Positions 57,980-64,000 of a stretch of 64,000 nt of DNA are shown here, piece by piece. Position 1 is the first letter of the stretch, and every line of letters starts with the position of its first letter. The DNA lies in NCBI RefSeq assembly GCF_918797505.1, contig NC_092800.1, positions 46,307,864 through 46,371,863 on the forward strand, written 5' to 3'. The translations under genes and the position numbers were made by a program. This DNA comes from Bemisia tabaci. Lineage: Eukaryota > Arthropoda > Insecta > Hemiptera > Aleyrodidae. The notes beneath the pieces are model-generated. The model was not told the origin of the DNA. It did no database searches and saw only the letters and a list, made by a program, of their open reading frames with translations.

Positions 57980-59272
57980 CTGAAACAAGAAAAAAAACGA
58001 GTGAAGAGACGGTCATCTGATTTTTGAGTAGGGGTGTAGGAGAACAGGGCTGCTACTGATCGACCGGAATTGAAATATACTGTATATTTTTGGACGCTGA
58101 CAGCTCAATAAAAGCCTTTGACCTATCAAAAAATGATTTATAATTTTAATTCCATATTTGATCAAGTCTGGTATAAAGTTTTCTCGACATACTTGGATTC
58201 CATTTTTTCCATGTGAAAGTGGTTTGCAATATATTGACCTGGCAAAACACATTTGATAAACGCCAAAACACTGCCTTAAATCTTCATAGTCTCAGATCGG
58301 TATGTAATGTGCTTCTTATAATGTTTGAAACATTTTCAGTTTCCTTAAGAGATTTTCTCTTTCCTGATCAGTTGATTAATTCAGTGATCGACCAGTCGAA
58401 CTGCCAGTTCATCTACCAGTTGATTTTTATGTTGTTCGATCAGTTGATTTGTCAATCAATCAATCACATTTTCTGCAGATCAAATCTGCTGAACTATCGA
58501 CAAATCAAATGGTTGATGAATAAGAGATTTGACTGATCAGATGACTGATGATAGCTGGTCTATCAATAGACTAATCAACTAATCATAGACAGTTCGACTG
58601 GCCGATCGATAGACCAATCGACTACTTGATGAGCAGACGATTTGACTGGTTGATTCACAAATTAATAAAGCGGTTGGTGATCAGACAAATTGACTGGCGA
58701 ATTATCGGACGATTCAACTGGTGGATGAACAGACGATTCCACTGATCAATTAACCAACTATTCAACTGGTCAATCAACGGACGATTTGGATTGACTGATA
58801 ATTCAGCAGGTTGATCAACTAACAAAGATCGATGGATTGGATGTGAAACTCAGATGTTATTTAAACATGGGATTCATCCTTAAAATCCTTTCTATTCTAA
58901 CAAAATCATTTTTAAAACGCTCGATGGACGGATAGAGGAAGGGGAGTAAGACGGTCAGAGTTTTATTAAAGTGGGTCCTCACTCTTAGAGACCTTTGTTT
59001 AGTCATGGACAGCTATGTGTGGTCCTGTCATAGTCCACTTCCAAAAAAGGAATACAAATTCAGAGTAAGGAGAAAGTCATTAAGAATATTGTTTGGCCTG
59101 AAATTTTTCTTTGAAACATCGTTTTGTTATTCAATAAAAATTATTTGCTCATTAACCGCCAACGGGCGGTTTGGACAATTTTGCTGGAGCGGTCTTTGAA
59201 GACACGCAGCGCCCCGCAGGTAGCGGCCAGGGGGCAGAACCCCCCAGTAAGACATGCAGGTTTGCAACATAC
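57980..59272 (-). other. MDC1-like intron with degenerate repeat
   Basis: This is a 1.3-kb phase-0 intron. From about 58370 to 58820 it is made of degenerate units of roughly 20 bases built on GATCAACTGATxGAC-like words (for example ATTCAACTGGTCAATCAAC). A short GC-rich patch (CGCAGCGCCCCGCAGGTAGC, about 59207-59226) resembles one at 14085-14105. Confidence 0.7.
58370..58820. repeat. Degenerate ~20-bp tandem repeat
   Basis: Words of the type GACTGGTTGATTCACAAAT and CAACTGGTCAATCAACGGAC recur with many changes and in mixed strand sense. It is similar in character, but not clearly in sequence, to the GATCGATTCACG clusters at 30.0-31.4 kb. Confidence 0.65.
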
Positions 59273-59356
59273 CTTTGTGAATGTTGCTACAATGGTACCA
59301 AACGTTAATGTGTCATCACTGCAAAGGTTGTAACGAACTTGGGGCACCAGCTTGCA
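59273..59356 (-). CDS. MDC1: MDC1-like exon (C-terminal end of FHA domain), first visible exon
   Basis: The 84-nt phase-0 exon lies between ACTTTTTCAG and AAG|GTATGT. It encodes CKLVPQVRYNLCSDDTLTFG and then TIVATFTK. The pattern of a turn followed by Tyr-x-Leu, an acidic Asp pair, a Leu-x-Phe-Gly and an alternating hydrophobic strand is the typical final part of an FHA domain, a phosphothreonine-binding fold that dimerises MDC1 and binds ATM. The earlier FHA strands, with the Gly-Arg and Ser-x-x-His, are not in the window; they must be upstream, beyond the retroelement. The gene is therefore 5'-incomplete here, with about 2057 residues visible. Confidence 0.82.
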
Positions 59357-59483
59357 CTGAAAAAGTAAAAAAAAATAGATCAAAATTTCAATAATTATTT
59401 TGATGGTAAATTTAGAATTTAAAATTAGGCAAGAACATATTGAAACAAAAATGATTTAAAGCTTGCACATATTGAACAACATA

Positions 59484-60623
59484 TACAGGGTGTACCAAAA
59501 GTCCGTCCCACCCCTGCTAACTTTTGAACGAATCAAGCTAGGGTAATGAAACTTTGGGAATGCTCGTATCTCGAATGGGACCATCTTTGGGGGGGTCAAA
59601 ATTTTGGTCCCCCCTCAGGGGGGAGGGGGGGCCCCCAACTTTTTTTTTTCAAATGGCAACCCCTATCTTGTGATACCTCATTCGAAAGAGCATAACAAAC
59701 TAAGAATTTTGGCGCAAAATGCAGATCAATATCTTACTTTTTGACCGAGTTATGATAGGTCAAAGGTCAAATTCGACCTATTTTCAAAAAATCATGACTC
59801 CGGTTCAAATTATCGTAAGGAAAAAAATAAAACGGGAAAATTGACCAAATTGTGTCCGCTTTTAAGTAAAAATTGCAGAAATCACTTCGTTCTAATTTTA
59901 AGGGGGGGCTCGGACCCCCAAATACGTCAATTCAAAGGTCATTCAATTTTCCCGCGAAATAAGCCAATTTCGCCTAGATTTGCCTCCACTTTATCTCAGT
60001 AAGGTCGAAATCAGTTCAACATTACGTTGGCAAGTCCCCAAATTTCGGGAAAAGTTAAAAAAAAAACGAAATTTAAACAGTCAACTAAGGCTAAAATCAA
60101 CTTAAAAAACTCAATTCGCTTACGTATCTAATTGCCACCAGACTAGTTTCGGGAGCTTTCATCCATCTCCCATCTTCAGTGGTTGTTGACTGATTCGGAA
60201 TTCGTGGTCGCATTGCACGCATGTAGCTGAACTTTGGACTCCAATGCTCGGAACAGGATGTTGTCTAGTCCGTCCAAATCCTCATTTAAAACGTTCGCGC
60301 GGTGTTTAAAAATATATAACTTCTCTGCTGTGTTTAAGTTGACTGACTTTGGTGACTGATTTGAGTAATTCAGGTTTTAATTCTATGCTGTGTTTTGCCT
60401 CCCAAAAATGCTTTGCCACTGCTGATTTTGTTGTTTCTTCGTTTTTTATGTTCCTAGCGTGCTCTTTAGCTCTTGTTTCGATATCTCTTTTCGTTTGTCC
60501 GATGTACACTTTCTCGCATCCAGAACAATTTATTTTATAAATTCCCGATTTTTTTAAAACGGGTGTCTCATCTTTTAAATTCCTCATTCCAATATTTCTA
60601 AGGTTGTATTTATTTTTGGGAGC
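59484..60623 (-). repeat. Left inverted arm with broken GIY-YIG copy
   Basis: On the - strand, 60306-60587 encodes a copy of the element's GIY-YIG region (KSGIYKINCSGCEKVYIGQT, then KRDIETRAKEHARN). It departs from the intact copy after TKVSQL because of a small indel and ends early. It joins the centre at about 60623, after the complement of GCTCCCAAAAATAAATAC. Confidence 0.88.
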
Positions 60624-60642
60624 CGGAGTATTTATTTTTTAA

Positions 60643-62460
60643 AAAAAATATTTATTTTTTTTATTTAAAAATGAGTGCCTACCAATTATCCAGAAAGTAA
60701 ACAAACATCAATCCAAAAGGAGTAAACAACATTGCAAATTAGTCAAAAAATTGGAGCAAAAAAATCTAGTGATAACAAAAGCTGATAAAGGTAACACAGT
60801 AGTCATCCTTGACAAAGATAACTACATTAGAAGAACTGAAAATATGCTCAATGATGAAGCATTCAAATTACTAAAGAAAGACCCCTTGAACAAGTACAAA
60901 AAACAAGTAAATGATTGTCTTAAAGCCTGTAATAACATAATAGCAGATAGTGAAAAGAAGCATCTAAAAATTAACAACCCAAAGATTCCAAAATTATATA
61001 CTTTGCCCAAGATCCACAAACCCGGAGATAAAATGAGACCAATTGTGAGCAGCGTGAACTCACCCGCATATAAATTAGCTAAATGGATGAATAAAAGATT
61101 AAATTTGTTTGAAAGTTTCGATTCCCTAAGTATAAAAAACTCCTTCGATTTTGTGGAAAAAGTAAAGGATATCAGATTAGACAAAAATGACATCCTTGTG
61201 TCATTCGATGTGGAGTCGCTTTACCCTAGTATACCCCTCGAAAAAACAAAAACTTTGTGCAGGAAATGGTTTGAAAAGAATAACATTAGTGAGAAAAATA
61301 TTGAGGAATACATGCAAATAATAACAGTATGCACAGAACAACGCTTTTTCCAATTTAACAACAAGTTTTACATTCAAAAAGACGGCCTTACAATGGGTAA
61401 CCCTTTATCTTCAATTTTATCCGAATTATTTATGAGTGACCTAGAGATGAACGTAAAGGAAAGTAGCTCGTTATTCAAACATTGGTCTCGAAAAGTTGAC
61501 GACATATTCGCCGTTATAGACAGAGATAAAGTAGACGAGTGCTTACAATTACTGAATTCAATAGAAGATACCGTCAATTTCACAGTGGAAATAGAAAAAG
61601 AGGGGACTCTCCCATTTTTAGATTTGAAAGTAATCAGGGTAAATAATAGGCTTGAATTCGATATATATCGAAAACCCACACATGTTGACGTATACATCAA
61701 TGAAAAAGCGTATAACCCACGTGAGCACAAATTAGCCGCATTTAGAAGTTTAATACAAAGAATGATCAAAGTCCCCTTGACACCAGAAAGACTGAATAGG
61801 GAAAGGACAAGAATTATTGAAATAGGGCAAAAAAATGGGTTTGAGGCATCAGAAATCAATAGGATAATTAACACAGCAAAATACAAACAACGAATCAGGA
61901 ATATTACCACCCTTCAAAAGGATTGTGAAGAAAGAAAATGGGTTTCAGTAAACTATCATCCTGCAATCTATTCAGACCTGAAAAAAGTTTTTAAAAATTA
62001 TGGTCTATGCGTAGCTCCCAAAAATAAATACAACCTTAGAAATATTGGAATGAGGAATTTAAAAGATGAGACACCCGTTTTAAAAAAATCGGGAATTTAT
62101 AAAATAAATTGTTCTGGATGCGAGAAAGTGTACATCGGACAAACGAAAAGAGATATCGAAACAAGAGCTAAAGAGCACGCTAGGAACATAAAAAACGAAG
62201 AAACAACAAAATCAGCAGTGGCAAAGCATTTTTGGGAGGCAAAACACAGCATAGAATTAAAACCTGAATTACTCAAATCAGTCACCAAAGTCAGTCAACT
62301 AAACACAGCAGAGAAGTTATATATTTTTAAACACCGCGCGAACGTTTTAAATGAGGATTTGGACGGACTAGACAACATCCTGTTCCGAGCATTGGAGTCC
62401 AAAGTTCAGCCACATGCGTGCAATGCGACCACGAATTCCGAATCAGTCAACAACCACTGA
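60643..62460 (+). CDS. Penelope-type reverse transcriptase/GIY-YIG endonuclease, N-terminally cut
   Basis: Open from 60643; numbering is from the TTG at 60751 (569 residues), but similarity-like sequence begins earlier (NECLPIIQKVNKH), so the N-terminus is lost at the left-arm junction. Motifs: KADKGNTVVIL, LPKIHKP with MRPIVSS, RT motif A SFDVESLYPSIP (about 151), motif B GLTMGNPLSSI (about 212), motif C KVDD (248-251), then TLPFLDLKV. The GIY (448) and YIG (461) endonuclease follows, with CSGC between them and KRDIETRAKEH after. Family knowledge: such enzymes copy their RNA at nicked or exposed DNA ends. The residue before VDD is Lys where most Penelope RTs have Tyr/Phe, so activity is doubtful. 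The frame is otherwise intact. Confidence 0.92.
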   Translation, partial: KKYLFFLFKNECLPIIQKVNKHQSKRSKQHCKLVKKLEQKNLVITKADKGNTVVILDKDNYIRRTENMLNDEAFKLLKKDPLNKYKKQVNDCLKACNNIIADSEKKHLKINNPKIPKLYTLPKIHKPGDKMRPIVSSVNSPAYKLAKWMNKRLNLFESFDSLSIKNSFDFVEKVKDIRLDKNDILVSFDVESLYPSIPLEKTKTLCRKWFEKNNISEKNIEEYMQIITVCTEQRFFQFNNKFYIQKDGLTMGNPLSSILSELFMSDLEMNVKESSSLFKHWSRKVDDIFAVIDRDKVDECLQLLNSIEDTVNFTVEIEKEGTLPFLDLKVIRVNNRLEFDIYRKPTHVDVYINEKAYNPREHKLAAFRSLIQRMIKVPLTPERLNRERTRIIEIGQKNGFEASEINRIINTAKYKQRIRNITTLQKDCEERKWVSVNYHPAIYSDLKKVFKNYGLCVAPKNKYNLRNIGMRNLKDETPVLKKSGIYKINCSGCEKVYIGQTKRDIETRAKEHARNIKNEETTKSAVAKHFWEAKHSIELKPELLKSVTKVSQLNTAEKLYIFKHRANVLNEDLDGLDNILFRALESKVQPHACNATTNSESVNNH

Positions 62461-63223
62461 AGATGGGAGATGGATGAAAGCTCCCGAAACTAGTCTGGTG
62501 GCAATTAGATACGTAAGCGAATTGAGTTTTTAAGTTGATTTTAGCCTTAGTTGATTTAATCGGTTCGCTGTTTTTTAGTTTCGTTCATTGTTTTAATTTT
62601 AATTTTAAAACAGTCAAATTTATCACCTTAAATTTCGTTTTTTTTTTAACTTTTCCCAAAATTTGGGGACTTGCCAACGTAATGTTGAACTGATTTCGAC
62701 CTTACTGAGATAAAGTGGAGGCAAATCTAGGCGAAATTGGCTTATTTCGCGGGAAATTTGAATGACCTTTGAATTGCCGTATTTGGGGGTCCGAGCCCCC
62801 CCCCCTTAAAATTAGAACGAAGTGATTTCCGCAATTTTTACTTTAAAAGCGGACACAATTTGGTCAATTTTCCCGTTTTACTTTTTTCTTTACGATAATT
62901 TGAACCGGAGTTATGATTTTTTGAAAATAGGTCGAATTTGACCTTTGACCTATCATAACTCGGTCAAAAAGTAAGATATTGATCTGCAGTTTGCGCCAAA
63001 ATTCTTAGTTTGTTATGCTCTTTCGAATGAGGTATCACAAGATAGGGGTTGCCATTTGAAAAAAAAAAGTTGGGGGCCCCCCCTCCCCCCTGAGGGGGGA
63101 CCAAAATTTTGACCCCCCCAAAGATGGTCCCATTGAGATAGGAACATTCCCAAAGTTTCATTACCCTAGCTCGATTCGTTCAAAAGTTAGCAGGGGTGGG
63201 ACGGACTTTTGGTACACCCTGTA
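62014..63223 (+). repeat. Right inverted arm of the Penelope-like element
   Basis: This holds the GIY-YIG coding end to the stop at 62460, a 3' non-coding part, a G/C homopolymer stretch (about 62795-62806, 63074-63120) and the terminal GGTACACCCTGTA. Confidence 0.88.
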
Positions 63224-64000
63224 TGTGGCTTAGCTGCTTCTTTTACTATTAACTTTAGTAATGTGGGGGACCTTCCTTATCATGGATTTCTGTCATCAGT
63301 TAAGTAGTACTCTTGCATTGAAAATATCATTTCTTTAAGAAAAAAATATAAATGTATAGTGCAGCTTTCAACGTGTTAAATCAGGATTTATGACAAATTT
63401 TGAAAGCCAAAATCAAGGACTAACAAGGAATTTCCAAGGAGTTAGAATTAGCAAAATTAAAGACTTTCGGACCTTTACAAGGACTTTTAAAGACATAAAA
63501 TACATTTTATAGGCATAAAAAATTATTCTTTGAAGGAAGAGGTTTCTTTTTCCTGAGCTCTGATCAGGCCTACACAGCACAGAATTGGTAAAACCTTGGC
63601 TGCGAGCAACCTCATTGCAAAGGGAAGAAAAAAAACACTAAAAATGTGGCCTAAACTGTAAGTAACAAGGTAGCAGAATATTACTGGGTCCATACTATTT
63701 TGCACGGAAATCAAGGCTGAATATATAAAACATTTCAACTGGAGTAAAAAATTTGAGCTCTAATGACTATCAAAGCAAGACTGAGGGAGAAGGTGTTCAA
63801 CTCAGACAGTTGCATTGGCAGATTTTTTCACATTCCTGAGATGAAGTTACCATAATTGTACTTAGCAAAATACTTGTGATGACGATGGGCCACTAGACAA
63901 GGTCTGAAGTAGGAGGAAACATCACTTGTTTCCTCTTCAAAATCTTGCATAGAAAACGATTCACAGCACAGGAAGTTTTGAAATCAATCCCTGAACAAGA
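63224..64000. other. Right edge, no exon found
   Basis: I searched the - strand for the missing FHA part (Gly-Arg, Ser-x-x-His, Asn-Gly) and saw none. The last 120 bases are a dispersed repeat shared with 49295-49425. Confidence 0.55.

Larger units (their letters stand above)
59484..63223 (+). mobile_element. Penelope-like element with long inverted arms
   Basis: The element starts TACAGGGTGTACC and ends with the complement. The left arm (59484 to about 60623) is the reverse complement of about 62014-63223; about 75 bases of the right arm (near 62550-62625) are missing on the left. The unique centre carries the RT part of the frame, and the right arm carries the GIY-YIG part and the 3' end. 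It lies in the intron upstream of the last FHA exon, transcribed opposite to MDC1. No convincing target duplication is seen. Inverted terminal copies are known in Penelope elements; a newly integrated inverted 3' fragment is my reading. Confidence 0.9.

Noticed and set aside
63523..63738. 71-residue - strand frame as a possible N-terminal MDC1 exon
   Set aside because: No FHA motifs (Gly-Arg, Ser-x-x-His, Asn-Gly) and no suitable splice sites.

Overview
This is a repeat-rich piece of an arthropod, most likely insect, nuclear genome. It has spliced genes with GT-AG introns, long AT-rich introns and dense miniature transposons. The ETHR-type receptor supports an arthropod. From memory only, the repeat families recall a hemipteran such as a whitefly; I could not test this.

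Region 1 to 19.7 kb has no gene I recognise. Its main feature is an almost perfect 8.5 kb palindrome (about 1928-10463, axis 6196/6197), with a repeat copy carrying a hairpin (973-1917) against its left edge. To its right lie several foldback and terminal-inverted-repeat elements.

Region 20.0 to 32.3 kb (+ strand) holds the 3' part of a peptide-hormone GPCR gene, best matched to the ecdysis triggering hormone receptor (ETHR), with the TRH/EFLamide receptor group as the alternative. There are two complete alternative 3' cassettes. Cassette 1 is exons 20091-20361 and 22117-22602; cassette 2 is exons 29079-29552 and 31977-32271. Each starts at the same point and phase and encodes extracellular loop 2 through TM7 and its own tail and stop. 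The shared exons for the N-terminus to TM4 are not in the window. A small tandem repeat array lies just upstream of each cassette.

Region 32.4 to 45.2 kb is intergenic. It contains nested MITEs and foldbacks, a second copy of the hairpin repeat (37.66-37.97 kb) and a 514-bp satellite array of about 7.7 copies (39085-43036).

Region 45.2 to 59.4 kb (- strand, convergent with the GPCR gene) is most of an MDC1/Mu2-like DNA-damage mediator: the end of an FHA domain, two SDT motifs, a giant exon rich in TQ motifs, and C-terminal tandem BRCT domains with the phosphate-binding residues in place. The giant exon needs a -1 frame change near 53226, best explained by one missing base. A Penelope-like retroelement (RT plus GIY-YIG) with about 1.1-kb inverted arms fills 59484-63223, in the intron upstream of the last visible FHA exon.
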